Assembly (NCBI RefSeq): GCF_003857015.1
Contig: NZ_QGGF01000548.1
Coordinates: 1-33,522 of the forward strand
Direction: 5' to 3'
Source: Micromonospora globispora
GTDB lineage: Bacteria; Actinomycetota; Actinomycetes; Mycobacteriales; Micromonosporaceae
Length of the DNA: 33,522 nt
The notes under the pieces were generated by a model. That model did not search any database, was not told where the DNA came from, and was given only the letters and a program-made list of their open reading frames with translations. Position numbers and translations under genes: made by a program. Every line of letters begins with the position of its first letter. The first letter of the stretch is position 1. Shown here in pieces: positions 17,910 through 24,624 of this stretch.

Positions 17910-18346
17910 GAGGTTTTTGTCTCAAGCCGTTCTTTCAGGTTCCGGTAGCTTGCGGGCGCCCCCTTCGCTGCCATCCCCCGAACCATCGGCACGAGGGCCG
18001 CGCCGAGCCCGTGTCCTTCAAAGTCGAGTGCGAACGTCACCCGCGACCGGGCGCCGTCGTCGAGAGGTTCGACATTGATGGTCACGTTGGGCCTGATCGG
18101 TCCGTCGACACCGTGCACGGCCCAGCGCCTGGGGGGACTGCTCTCCGTCACCTCCTGCGTCATGGTGCGCTCGACACCACCGATCCGGCGAGTCGTCGTG
18201 AACCTTGAGCCCACGACCGGCGGACCAGCTGCCTCTGCGCGCACCACGTCGTCCTGCCACTCGGCGAACCGGGAGGGGTCGGTGACATACGCGAACACCT
18301 CGTCTGGCGGCCGAGCGATCTCGATATTGGACACGATTGCTGCCAT
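17906..18346 (-). CDS. SRPBCC (START-like) family protein
   Basis: 146-residue helix-grip protein of the polyketide-cyclase/SRPBCC superfamily, which binds hydrophobic ligands in a central cavity. It starts MAAIVSNIEIARPPDEVFAY with DPSRFAEWQDDV, the family's opening signature, and ends in the long C-terminal helix around PASYRNLKERLE. The ATG at 18344-18346 follows GAGGAG. Ligand and role are unknown. Neighbours give no operon context. Confidence 0.88.
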   Translation of the reverse strand: MAAIVSNIEIARPPDEVFAYVTDPSRFAEWQDDVVRAEAAGPPVVGSRFTTTRRIGGVERTMTQEVTESSPPRRWAVHGVDGPIRPNVTINVEPLDDGARSRVTFALDFEGHGLGAALVPMVRGMAAKGAPASYRNLKERLETKTS

Positions 18347-18481
18347 GGCTTCTCCTCGGCGCGGGTAGTGATGAGGATGTCTGTTCGCATCGCTATTACA
18401 CACCTGGCGTCAGGATGTGACGGTGGAGGAGCGCGAACTTGCTGACGCAGCGATCCGAGGCCGAATCTGATTGCTGTACGT

Positions 18482-19081
18482 CTACGGCGGGATGATCTTT
18501 ACCCGCGGCCATCGCCTGCTCGGCTCGTGGCGAGCTAGGCGGGCTCGTGACAGCTCGACGGTGACTCGTCGTGGGTTGCGCCGCCATATGCCATTGAGCA
18601 GGTCGTCCAGCCCGAACGGTGCGCAGACCTGCAGTGTCGCGGCAGGATCGAGACGCACCGCCACCGAGGTAGCGGTTTCGGGCCAGGTGGCTATGGCAGC
18701 GGCTGTGGAGCGAAGCGCATCAACTGGTGCAGTATCGAACACGTGCTCGTACCAGGTATGCACGGCGGCTTGGTTGGTGGCCTCCCACGGGACGGCCGGC
18801 TCGCGGTGCCTCAGAAGCTCGGTCGCCGCAACGTCATTGCTGTGGGTGAGATCGGTCGGGTCGAAGAATGCGACGTCGACGTCCCGAACGTCCTGCGGGT
18901 CGAAGCCGCCCCCGTACCGCTGTCCCCACACCAGATCTCGAAGAGCTCCCGCTCCGACCCATGCGTCCGGTAGACCAGCATCCCTGACGGCGGTCAGCAC
19001 GTTGAGAAACCACGCGGATGAAGCGATCAGTTCCGCCAGTTCCGTTGCCTGTGGACCGCCTGGCTCAGTCTTTCGGATCAT
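18482..19081 (-). CDS. Nucleotidyltransferase family protein (NTP_transf_6 / DUF925)
   Basis: 199 residues resembling the bacterial nucleotidyltransferase-fold family PF06042. The core is AWVGAGALRDLVWG, then VRDVDVAFFDP, which supplies the paired metal-binding aspartates. C-terminal segments AVPWEATNQAAVHTWY and GLDDLLNGIWRRN also fit. The substrate is not known for the family. Base composition is visibly less GC-rich than the flanking chromosome, and it borders the tRNA array, suggesting acquisition. The ATG at 19079-19081 lacks a strong ribosome site. Confidence 0.8.
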   Translation of the reverse strand: MIRKTEPGGPQATELAELIASSAWFLNVLTAVRDAGLPDAWVGAGALRDLVWGQRYGGGFDPQDVRDVDVAFFDPTDLTHSNDVAATELLRHREPAVPWEATNQAAVHTWYEHVFDTAPVDALRSTAAAIATWPETATSVAVRLDPAATLQVCAPFGLDDLLNGIWRRNPRRVTVELSRARLARHEPSRRWPRVKIIPP

Positions 19082-19319
19082 CGACGTAGTGGCCCCCGTC
19101 GGTGCTCCTCGTTCCAGACGTCCAAAGCGGACCTTGGCTGATTCATCGAGTCACTGTGCCGGCCACGGGGTGTCAGGAGCAACAGCGCTGTGGTTTCCGG
19201 CTCGCCGATGTGCGGGTACGGACCGCGGTATGGCAGATCGACCGTGACCCGGCGGGGCACCCGTTCTGACTGTTTCTCTAAGCTGCCGACGCCCAAGAAC
19301 GGCCTCGAGCGCGGCCGGG

Positions 19320-19387
19320 CGTTCTGGGAATGAACCAGCGGCCTCGACGCTCGGAACGTCGCGCTCCCTCCGCTGAGCTACGAGGGC
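19320..19387 (-). pseudogene. Degenerate tRNA-Arg(CCG)-like gene
   Basis: The 5' two-thirds look like a tRNA: acceptor GCCCTCG, D stem GCTC/GAGC, anticodon stem CGACG/CGTCG with loop TTCCGAG (anticodon CCG) and a T arm CTGG-TTCATTC-CCAG. The expected 3' acceptor strand CGAGGGC is missing; ACGCCCG follows instead. It starts one base after the CCA of the Tyr gene. Confidence 0.6.
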
Positions 19388-19388
19388 A

Positions 19389-19420
19389 TGGTGCGGGCGG
19401 AGGGATTCGAACCGTTTCCT
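19389..19420 (-). pseudogene. 3' part of interrupted tRNA-Tyr(GTA)-like gene
   Basis: Reads CGGTTCGAATCCCTC then acceptor CGCCCGC, A and CCA. The acceptor strand pairs with GCGGGTG at 21023-21029 (one G-T pair). T-stem pairing is imperfect near the transposon edge. The other part lies beyond the TnpB element. Confidence 0.7.
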
Positions 19421-19421
19421 C

Positions 19422-20795
19422 TCATGATGCTTTGGTAAGCATCTGATCGGATGTCCCGCCTTGCGGTGGGACGGTCCCGGTCTTGCCCGCTGTGGCGGTG
19501 CCGGGTTGACGTTTCACAGCCACCGGCCCGGCTCGGCGGGTCTTACGGTCGGCTCCACGTCCAGCCACCGGGCCACTCCCGGCGGCGCTCGCCTGGGCCG
19601 CGAGTGCGGCGAGGTTGCGTGCGGCGTTGACGTCCCGGTCCAGGGTCAGGCCACACGTGGTGCAGGTGTAGGTGCGCTCGGACAGGGCCAGCTTGGCTTT
19701 CACCGCGCCGCAGCCCGAGCAGGTCTTCGAGGACGGATACCAGCGGTCGGCCACCACCAGCCGCCCGCCGTTCCATGAGGTTTTGTATCCGAGTTGCCGG
19801 CGTAGTTCGGCGAACCCGGCGTCGGCGATGCGCCGAGCCAACCTGCGGTTGCGCAGCATCCCGACCACGTTGAGGTCTTCGACCAGGATGGTGCCGTACT
19901 CGCGGGCGAGCCGGGTGGTCAGCTTGTGCAGGCCGTCGCGGCGCAGGTTTGCCACCCGGGCGTGCGCCCGGCCGAGCTGGCCGCGCGCCCGCTCCCACCG
20001 CCTCGACGCACGCCGGCCGGTGCGCCGGTCCGGGCCGACCCGGCGAGAGACGCGCCGGGCCAGACGCCGCAACCGACGGGCGGCGGCGTCGAGATGGCGT
20101 GGGTTGGGCTCCACCTCACCGGTGGACAGCACGGCCAGATGCTTGACGCCCAGGTCCACGCCGACCACCACGTGCGGCTGCTCGGGAGTGCGTGCGGCGC
20201 GGTCGACTTCGACGCAGAACGCCACGAACCACCGGCCACCCTCGCGGCGCACCGTCGCCGACACGATCCGCGCCGTGGCCGCCTCCAGCCGGCGGGCGAG
20301 CTTGCGAGCCGACTCGTGCAACTTCAACCGGCCGAGCCGCGGCAACACCACATGCTTACGGTCGGGTTCGACGCGGATGGCGCCGGTGGTGAACCGCACC
20401 GACGGGGTGCACCGGCGCCGGGACTTGAACCGGGGGAACCCCACCGGCCGCCCGGCGCGTTTGCCGCTACGGGAGTCGGACCAGTTCTTCAACGCCCGGG
20501 CCAGCGGGTCCAGGCCGGTATTGAACGCCTCCTTCGAGCACTCCCGCCACCACGGCGCCACCACAGGCTTCGCCTGATTCCACGCCCTACGCAAAGCCGG
20601 CAGCGACCAGCCCTGCGTCGGGGTCAGGTCCGCCTCGTCGATGCCGTAAGAGCGTTCGGCGGCCCGCTGATCCATCACCGCCTTCACCCGGGCCAGCGCC
20701 CAGTTGTGCGCCACCCGCGCCGCCCCCGCATGCGCGAGCACCGCCCGCTCCTGCCTCGCGGTCAGGTCCAACGCGAACCGGTACGCCTGCACCAC
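19422..20795 (-). CDS. tnpB: TnpB RNA-guided nuclease (second copy, different subfamily)
   Basis: 457 residues, all key residues present: D214 in VGVDLGVKHLA, E306 in LVEDLNVVGM and D388 in DRDVNAARNL; zinc ribbon Cys359, Cys362, Cys378, Cys381. The N-terminal helix-turn-helix-like region begins VVQAYRFALDLTARQE, the usual start of IS605 TnpBs. I therefore chose the GTG at 20793-20795, preceded by GGGAG; an ATG at 20849 would add 18 atypical residues. The last codons (MLTKAS) lie in the right-end hairpin, so the guide RNA would overlap this end and take its guide from the flanking tRNA sequence. Confidence 0.9.
   Translation of the reverse strand: MVQAYRFALDLTARQERAVLAHAGAARVAHNWALARVKAVMDQRAAERSYGIDEADLTPTQGWSLPALRRAWNQAKPVVAPWWRECSKEAFNTGLDPLARALKNWSDSRSGKRAGRPVGFPRFKSRRRCTPSVRFTTGAIRVEPDRKHVVLPRLGRLKLHESARKLARRLEAATARIVSATVRREGGRWFVAFCVEVDRAARTPEQPHVVVGVDLGVKHLAVLSTGEVEPNPRHLDAAARRLRRLARRVSRRVGPDRRTGRRASRRWERARGQLGRAHARVANLRRDGLHKLTTRLAREYGTILVEDLNVVGMLRNRRLARRIADAGFAELRRQLGYKTSWNGGRLVVADRWYPSSKTCSGCGAVKAKLALSERTYTCTTCGLTLDRDVNAARNLAALAAQASAAGSGPVAGRGADRKTRRAGPVAVKRQPGTATAGKTGTVPPQGGTSDQMLTKAS
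19426..19443 (-). repeat. IS605-type right-end hairpin
   Basis: GATGCTT-TGGT-AAGCATC, a perfect 7-bp stem overlapping the last codons of tnpB and adjoining the tRNA 3' part. Such hairpins are recognised by TnpA and form the 3' end of the TnpB guide RNA. Confidence 0.65.
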
Positions 20796-20986
20796 ACTCA
20801 ACCGCTCCCGGTGCGCCACGCCGAGCACGATAACCACCCAGTACGACAATCACCCGCAACCACCAACGCCACAACCCCCACGGCACCCGCACCGCCGACC
20901 ATCGGATCCCTGTCGCGATGCACCACCGACACCGCAAGCCACTCTTCCAAGGAACGCCTACTCAACCGGCAACAGTTGACACCCCC

Positions 20987-21029
20987 CGGGTTACAGCCGG
21001 CCCCGACTCTCCAACTTCGGCGCACCCGC
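20987..21029 (-). pseudogene. 5' half of interrupted tRNA-Tyr(GTA)-like gene
   Basis: Acceptor GCGGGTG, D arm CCGA...TCGG, anticodon stem 5' strand GCCGG and loop CTGTAAC (anticodon GTA), then CCGG. After that, sequence no longer fits a tRNA. It begins one base below the CCA of the tRNA remnant. Confidence 0.7.
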
Positions 21030-21030
21030 A

Positions 21031-21064
21031 TGGTGACCCGTGTGCCAGGTCGAGCTACACGGGC
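21031..21064 (-). pseudogene. 34-base internally deleted tRNA remnant
   Basis: Starts GCCCGTGTAGCTCGA like a tRNA 5' end and closes with CACGGGT, which pairs fully (one G-T) with GCCCGTG, then CACCA. D loop, anticodon arm and most of the T arm are gone. It keeps its slot in the array, one base from each neighbour. Confidence 0.65.
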
Positions 21065-21065
21065 A

Positions 21066-21150
21066 TGGCGGAGAGGGTGGGATTCGAACCCACGAGGGGG
21101 CGACCCCTGCGCCGCTTCCAACGGCGCTTCCGTAGCCAGCCGGCCTCTCC
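21066..21150 (-). tRNA. tRNA-Ser(GGA)
   Basis: Acceptor GGAGAGG/CCTCTCC, G73 and encoded CCA; anticodon stem CGCCG/CGGCG with loop TTGGAAG (GGA); long variable arm AGGGG-TCG-CCCCT; T arm GTGGG/CCCAC. The D arm is unusual (GGCTGGCTACGG, no CGAG), so charging may be altered. Confidence 0.85.
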
Positions 21151-21151
21151 G

Positions 21152-21227
21152 TGGCTTCGGCACCTGGGCTCGAACCAGGACGGGCGGCTCAACAGGCCGC
21201 TGGGCTGCCCAATCACCCAATGCCGAA
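21152..21227 (-). tRNA. tRNA-Asn(GTT)
   Basis: Acceptor TTCGGCA/TGCCGAA fully paired, G73, encoded CCA; anticodon stem GCGGC/GCCGC with loop CTGTTGA (GTT); T arm CCTGG/CCAGG. The body is very different from the usual chromosomal actinobacterial tRNA-Asn. Confidence 0.88.
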
Positions 21228-21237
21228 TGGTCGTGCT

Positions 21238-21326
21238 TGGCGGAGACGGGGCCAGTCGAACGCCCACGGGGTATTACCCCCAACGGCTTTCAAGACCGCG
21301 GCCGGCGCCGATCGGCTGGCGTCTCC
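21238..21326 (-). tRNA. tRNA-Ser(TGA)
   Basis: Acceptor GGAGACG/CGTCTCC, G73, CCA; loop CTTGAAA gives anticodon TGA; variable arm GGGG-TAATA-CCCC. The T arm has a G-G opposition at its loop-closing pair (GGGCG/GGCCC), a defect that may mark early decay. Confidence 0.82.
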
Positions 21327-21327
21327 G

Positions 21328-21365
21328 TGGTCGGGATGGCCGGATTTGAACCGACGGCCCCTTGA
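21328..21365 (-). pseudogene. 3' half of tRNA-Pro(GGG), cut by IS110-family element
   Basis: TCAAG (anticodon stem 3' strand), variable loop, T arm GTCGG-TTCAAAT-CCGGC, acceptor CATCCCG, A, CCA. The acceptor pairs perfectly with CGGGATG of the half at 22889-22930. Joining the two with the shared TCA counted once gives a normal 77-base tRNA including CCA. Confidence 0.92.
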
Positions 21366-21370
21366 TGCGA

Positions 21371-21385
21371 TGAAGAGGCGGGGCC
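21371..21385. repeat. Left subterminal inverted repeat of the IS1111-like element
   Basis: TGAAGAGGCGGGGCC, five bases inside the left boundary; 13 of 15 positions match the reverse complement of the right copy. Confidence 0.75.
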
Positions 21386-21461
21386 TCGCCTCCCCGTGAC
21401 AGTCACCCAGTTGCGATGTTCGCTTGGGCTGTCTACGTCCACCACGACGATGGAGGCCCCT

Positions 21462-22484
21462 ATGGATGAGTATGACGGCAAGCAGATCGTCGGTATCGAT
21501 CTGCATCGGCGGCGCACGGTGATCGTGCGGATGACGCAGGCCGGGGAGCGCCTCGAGACGGTGCGGATTGACAACGATCCGCTGACGTTGGGGTTGGAGA
21601 TCGCGAAGGCCGGTGAAGCACCCGAGGTGGTGTTGGAGGCGACCTACGGCTGGTACTGGGCGGTCGACGTGCTCCAGGACGCCGGCGCGGTCGTGCATCT
21701 GGCCCACCCGTTGGGTGTGAAAGGGTTCGCCTATCGGCGGGTCAAAAACGATGTGCGCGATGCGGCTGATCTGGCTGACCTGTTGCGTATGGGCCGGTTG
21801 CCGGAGGCGTAGATCGCGCCGCCGGCGGTACGGGAGCTGCGGGAAGCGGTGCGTCATCGCAGCAAACTTGTCGCGTTGCGGTCCGGACTCAAAGCGCAGG
21901 TCCATGCGGTGCTCGGCAAGCAGGGCGTCACGGTGCCGATGTCGGATCTGTTCGGCAAGGCGGGCGGGAAGCTCCTCGATGATCTGCATCTGGACCCGGC
22001 CTACCACGCACGGATCGTGTCGCTGCGCAGGCTGATCGAGGCCCTTGACTTCGAGATCGACGTGGTCGCTCGGCGCACCGCAGCGAAACTCGCCGCCCAT
22101 CCGGGATACCGTGCGGTGCAGGCCATCGACGGTGTCGGCCCGGTGTTAGCGGCGATCTTCGTTGCCGAGATCGGCGACGTCAGCCGTTTCCACCGCCCGC
22201 AGCAGCTGTGCTCCTGGGCTGGGCTGACCCCACGCCACCGAGAGTCCGACACCACCGTGCACCGGGGCCAGATCACCAAACAAGGCAGTCCCCTGCTGCG
22301 CTGGGCTGCGATCGAGGCGGTGCAACGGCTCAGCCGCGGCCCGATCGGCGCGACTCGGGTCCGGGTCGCGGCCCGCCGGGGATCCAACATTGGCAAGGTC
22401 GCCGCCGGCCGAAAACTTCTCTCGCTGGTGTTCTACGGGCTGCGCGACGGGCACATCCGCGCCCTGCGCACCCGACCGGCGTGA
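21462..22484 (+). pseudogene. IS110-family DEDD transposase interrupted by an amber codon
   Basis: Serine/DEDD recombinase of the IS110 family. The N-terminal DEDD part has D13 (VGIDLHRR), E59 (VLEATYG) and D97/D100/D103 (NDVRDAADLADLL). After LPEA, codon 117 is TAG (21810-21812), where the family normally has Trp (EAWIAPP); the frame then continues intact. The C-terminal Tnp_20 part includes AIDGVGPVLAAIFVAEIGD and the catalytic serine region ITKQGSPLLRW. A single base change TGG to TAG explains the break. The ATG at 21462 follows GGAGG. It is on the strand opposite to the tRNAs. Confidence 0.9.
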
Positions 22485-22860
22485 GCCAGATCGGGACACA
22501 GCCAGGACCCGAGGTCGCTTGGGGGTCTGACCCTCCCGAACGCGGGACGCGGTCGAGCGTTACTTCATTGACCCGGCCCTGGCTGTGGCCGCACCACTCC
22601 ATGCCGCGCACCGCGGCGAAGGGATGACCGGCAACCGGATCCCAACCGGCATGCCGTAGATCCATTTCGGACCTTGGAGAAGGCGGCCCACACAACTTCA
22701 TAGCCTGCTCCCGGCGCCGCCATCGTGCGATCGTCTCGGGATCGGCGTCAAGGCCACGCCCGCTACGCGGGTCGACCTAAAGGTCGAGCCTGGACCCCGA
22801 CCCCTCACGCACCGATCCGGAAATCAGCCATAAACCGGTCACAACCGGTCCAGCGTCCGC
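22485..22860 (+). ncRNA. Candidate bridge RNA region in the IS1111-like right end
   Basis: About 400 bases without a gene between the transposase stop and the right boundary. It holds three consecutive small hairpins: CCCGC-TAC-GCGGG (22759-22771 region), TCGACC-TAAA-GGTCGA (22772-22787) and ACCGGT-N4-ACCGGT (22834-22849). At 22520-22527 TGGGGGTC is identical to the tRNA-Pro sequence beside the insertion point, as a target guide would be. Extent and folding are not established. Confidence 0.45.
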
Positions 22861-22869
22861 GCTTGACAC

Positions 22870-22884
22870 GACCCCACCTCTTCA
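22870..22884. repeat. Right subterminal inverted repeat of the IS1111-like element
   Basis: GACCCCACCTCTTCA, four bases inside the right boundary; partner of 21371-21385. Confidence 0.75.
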
Positions 22885-22888
22885 GGGA

Positions 22889-22930
<42 letters not shown>

Positions 22931-22935
22931 ATGCG

Positions 22936-23008
22936 TACCCCTGAGAGGATTCGAACCTCCGACACACGGATCCGTAGTCCGATGCTCTATCCGCTGAGCT
23001 ACAGGGGC
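22936..23008 (-). tRNA. tRNA-Arg(ACG)
   Basis: Acceptor GCCCCTG/CAGGGGT, D arm GCTC/GAGC, anticodon stem TCGGA/TCCGT with loop CTACGGA (ACG), T arm GGAGG/CCTCT. A73; CCA is not encoded. Minor mispairs occur at the ends of the anticodon stem and acceptor. Confidence 0.9.
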
Positions 23009-23036
23009 ATGGTCAACGTCCGCCGGACGGCGCACG

Positions 23037-23124
23037 TGGCGGAAGAGGCAGGATTCGAACCTGCGACGGGTTAGCCCGCTCCTCCTTAGCAGGGAGGTGC
23101 CTTAGACCGCTCGGCCACCCTTCC
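23037..23124 (-). tRNA. tRNA-Ser(GCT)
   Basis: Acceptor GGAAGGG/CTCTTCC, G73 and CCA; D region TGGCCGAGCGGTCTAAGG typical of serine tRNAs; anticodon stem CCTCC/GGAGG with loop CTGCTAA (GCT); variable arm GCGGGC-TAA-CCCGT; T arm GCAGG/CCTGC. Confidence 0.93.
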
Positions 23125-23125
23125 G

Positions 23126-23203
23126 TGGCGCCCCGTACCGGACTTGAACCGGCGACCTCTGCCGTGACAGGGCAGCGCTCTCACCGTGCTGAGCTAACGG
23201 AGC
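23126..23203 (-). tRNA. tRNA-Asp(GTC)
   Basis: Acceptor GCTCCGT/ACGGGGC (one G-T), G73, CCA; anticodon stem CTGCC/GGCAG with loop CTGTCAC (GTC); T arm GCCGG/CCGGT. Its CCA is one base from the 5' end of tRNA-Ser(GCT). It is divergent from the usual chromosomal tRNA-Asp. Confidence 0.93.
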
Positions 23204-23235
23204 ATGGTCCATTCGTCAGGACTTGCCAATTTGAG

Positions 23236-23308
23236 AGCGGCTACCGGGCCTCGAACCCGGGACCTCCACCTTGGGAAGGTGGCGCTCTACCAACTGAGCT
23301 ACAACCGC
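23236..23308 (-). tRNA. tRNA-Gly(CCC)
   Basis: Acceptor GCGGTTG/TAGCCGC with G-T pairs, anticodon stem CCACC/GGTGG with loop TTCCCAA (CCC), T arm CCGGG-TTCGAGG-CCCGG. CCA is not encoded. First gene of the array in transcription order. Confidence 0.92.
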
Positions 23309-23313
23309 ATGGA

Positions 23314-23341
23314 ATCGTAAAGCCTCCGGGGTGAACAACAG
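23314..23341 (-). promoter_or_regulatory. Candidate promoter of the tRNA array
   Basis: On the minus strand CTGTTG and TACGAT are separated by 16 bases, ending six bases before the tRNA-Gly 5' end. It is the only promoter-like pair seen upstream of the array. Confidence 0.4.
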
Positions 23342-23661
23342 ATCCATGGTCAGAGGAATTCCGACCGGCTCACCAAAAATTACTGGACATTCGGCGCAAG
23401 ATCGCCAGGCTTGGAGTGCTCCTTCACGCACCAGTTGCGCACCCATGTAGACGGCAAGGACACCGCTGCGCCCTCGAACTTCCGCGCGAATCTCCCGCCG
23501 CTGGATCGGGCACGGCCAAGCGCGTCGCATCCACTGCGGGTCCAGATCGGCAGCACCGGTCCGTAGGTGGTCACTCTGTTCCGGCTGGGCGGAAGCGGAC
23601 ACCAGGGTTGACCCCCGGCCGGCCGGGTATCCGGTGACGATCCGCCCGGAAGGAGAACGCC
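23342..23661. other. Intergenic region, no recognisable gene
   Basis: 320 bases between the tRNA array and the LLM oxidoreductase. Open frames on both strands are short, lack ribosome sites and match nothing I know. The last bases contain the AAGGAG site of the oxidoreductase. Confidence 0.5.
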
Positions 23662-24624
23662 ATGGTCAACGTCGGCTACACCCTCATGTGCGAACAGGCC
23701 GGCCCGAAGCAACTGGTCGACCACGCCGTACGCGCCGAGGCCGCCGGCTTCGACCACCTGGTGATGTCCGACCACTACTACCCCTGGCTGGACTCACAGG
23801 GCCACGCCCCGTACGCCTGGTCGGTGCTGGGCGCGGTTGCCCACGCCACCAGCCGGGTGGATTTGATGTCCTTCGTGACCTGCCCGATCCGCCGCTACCA
23901 CCCAGCGGTCGTGGCGCAGAAGGCCAGCACGATCGGGGTGCTCTCGGATGGCCGGTTCACCCTCGGCCTCGGCGCCGGGGAGAACCTCAACGAGCACGTG
24001 GTCGGCGGCTGGCCGCACGTGCAGCAACGGCACGAGATGTTCGAGGAGGCGCTCCAGATCATCCGGCCGCTGCTCAACGGCGAGACGCTGACCTTCTCCG
24101 GCAACCACTTCGACGTCCCCGACGCATACGTCTGGGACCGGCCGGACCGCCCCGTCCCGATGGCCGTCGCCGCCTCCGGCCGGCAGTCCGCCACCCTCGC
24201 CGCCGAGTACGCCGACGGCATGATCGCCACCGACCCGCTTCCGCACCTCGTCGAGATGTACGAGGAGGCCGGCGGCGCGGGCCGTCCCCGCTACGGGCAG
24301 GTGGCCATCTGCTACGGCCCGGACGAGGCCGAGTGCCGCAAGATCGTGCACGACCAGTTCCGCTGGTTCGGCCTGGGCTGGAAGGTCAACGCCGACCTGC
24401 CCGACCCGGACGCGTTCGCCGCCGCCACCCAGTTCGTCCGCGAGGAGGACGTCGCCCAGGGCATCTCCTGCGGTCCGGACGTCGACAAGCACGTCGAGGC
24501 GTTCAAGAAGTTCGTCGACGCCGGCTTCACCCACGTGGCGCTCGTGCAGGTGGGCGCCGAGGGCCAGCCGGTGTTCCTCGACTGGGCGCAGGAGGAACTG
24601 CTCCCCCGGCTGCGCGAGCTGTGA
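23662..24624 (+). CDS. F420-dependent LLM-class oxidoreductase (TIGR03557-like)
   Basis: 320-residue luciferase-like TIM-barrel oxidoreductase, of the subgroup that uses coenzyme F420. Signatures are VNVGYTLMCEQAGPKQLVDHA at the start, DHLVMSDHYYPWLDSQGHAPY, FVTCPIRRYHPAVVAQKA, GRFTLGLGAGENLNEHV and MAVAASGRQSATLAAEYADG. The start ATG has AAGGAG seven bases upstream. Substrate unknown. Its stop overlaps the next gene (GTGA), so it is coupled to the hydrolase. Confidence 0.92.
   Translation: MVNVGYTLMCEQAGPKQLVDHAVRAEAAGFDHLVMSDHYYPWLDSQGHAPYAWSVLGAVAHATSRVDLMSFVTCPIRRYHPAVVAQKASTIGVLSDGRFTLGLGAGENLNEHVVGGWPHVQQRHEMFEEALQIIRPLLNGETLTFSGNHFDVPDAYVWDRPDRPVPMAVAASGRQSATLAAEYADGMIATDPLPHLVEMYEEAGGAGRPRYGQVAICYGPDEAECRKIVHDQFRWFGLGWKVNADLPDPDAFAAATQFVREEDVAQGISCGPDVDKHVEAFKKFVDAGFTHVALVQVGAEGQPVFLDWAQEELLPRLREL

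Larger units (their letters stand above)
19421..20986 (-). mobile_element. IS200/IS605-type (TnpB-only) element inside tRNA-Tyr
   Basis: Carries tnpB and no tnpA. At its 3' end a 7-bp hairpin (19426-19443) resembles IS605 right ends. At the 5' side the tRNA 5' half ends near 20987. The left-end region 20796-20986 has no gene; it holds a small hairpin-like CAAC/GTTG segment near 20962-20979. Exact ends are estimated from where tRNA sequence stops. Confidence 0.72.
21366..22888 (+). mobile_element. IS110 family (IS1111-like) insertion in tRNA-Pro(GGG)
   Basis: About 1.52 kb, bounded on both sides by TGA (21363-21365 and 22889-22891), which occurs once in the reconstructed tRNA. It has a DEDD transposase, a short left end (about 95 bases) and a long non-coding right end (about 400 bases). 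Subterminal inverted repeats match at 13 of 15 positions. These features fit the IS1111 subgroup, where the bridge RNA is in the right end. Confidence 0.88.

Noticed and set aside
19078-19296. A possible 72-codon minus-strand gene overlapping the nucleotidyltransferase start as ATGA
   Set aside because: It begins with a TTG without a ribosome site, matches nothing I know, and the overlap could be chance.
21066-21326. CRISPR-like spaced repeats among the similar tRNA ends
   Set aside because: The repeated words are CCA ends and tRNA T arms, fully explained by tRNA genes.
21810-21812. Programmed recoding of the transposase stop
   Set aside because: No slippery sequence or recoding signal is evident; a point mutation is simpler. 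Kept as a finding only for the amber itself.
23216-23602. Open frame on the minus strand upstream of and across tRNA-Gly
   Set aside because: Its 3' end runs through the tRNA gene and its composition is not protein-like.
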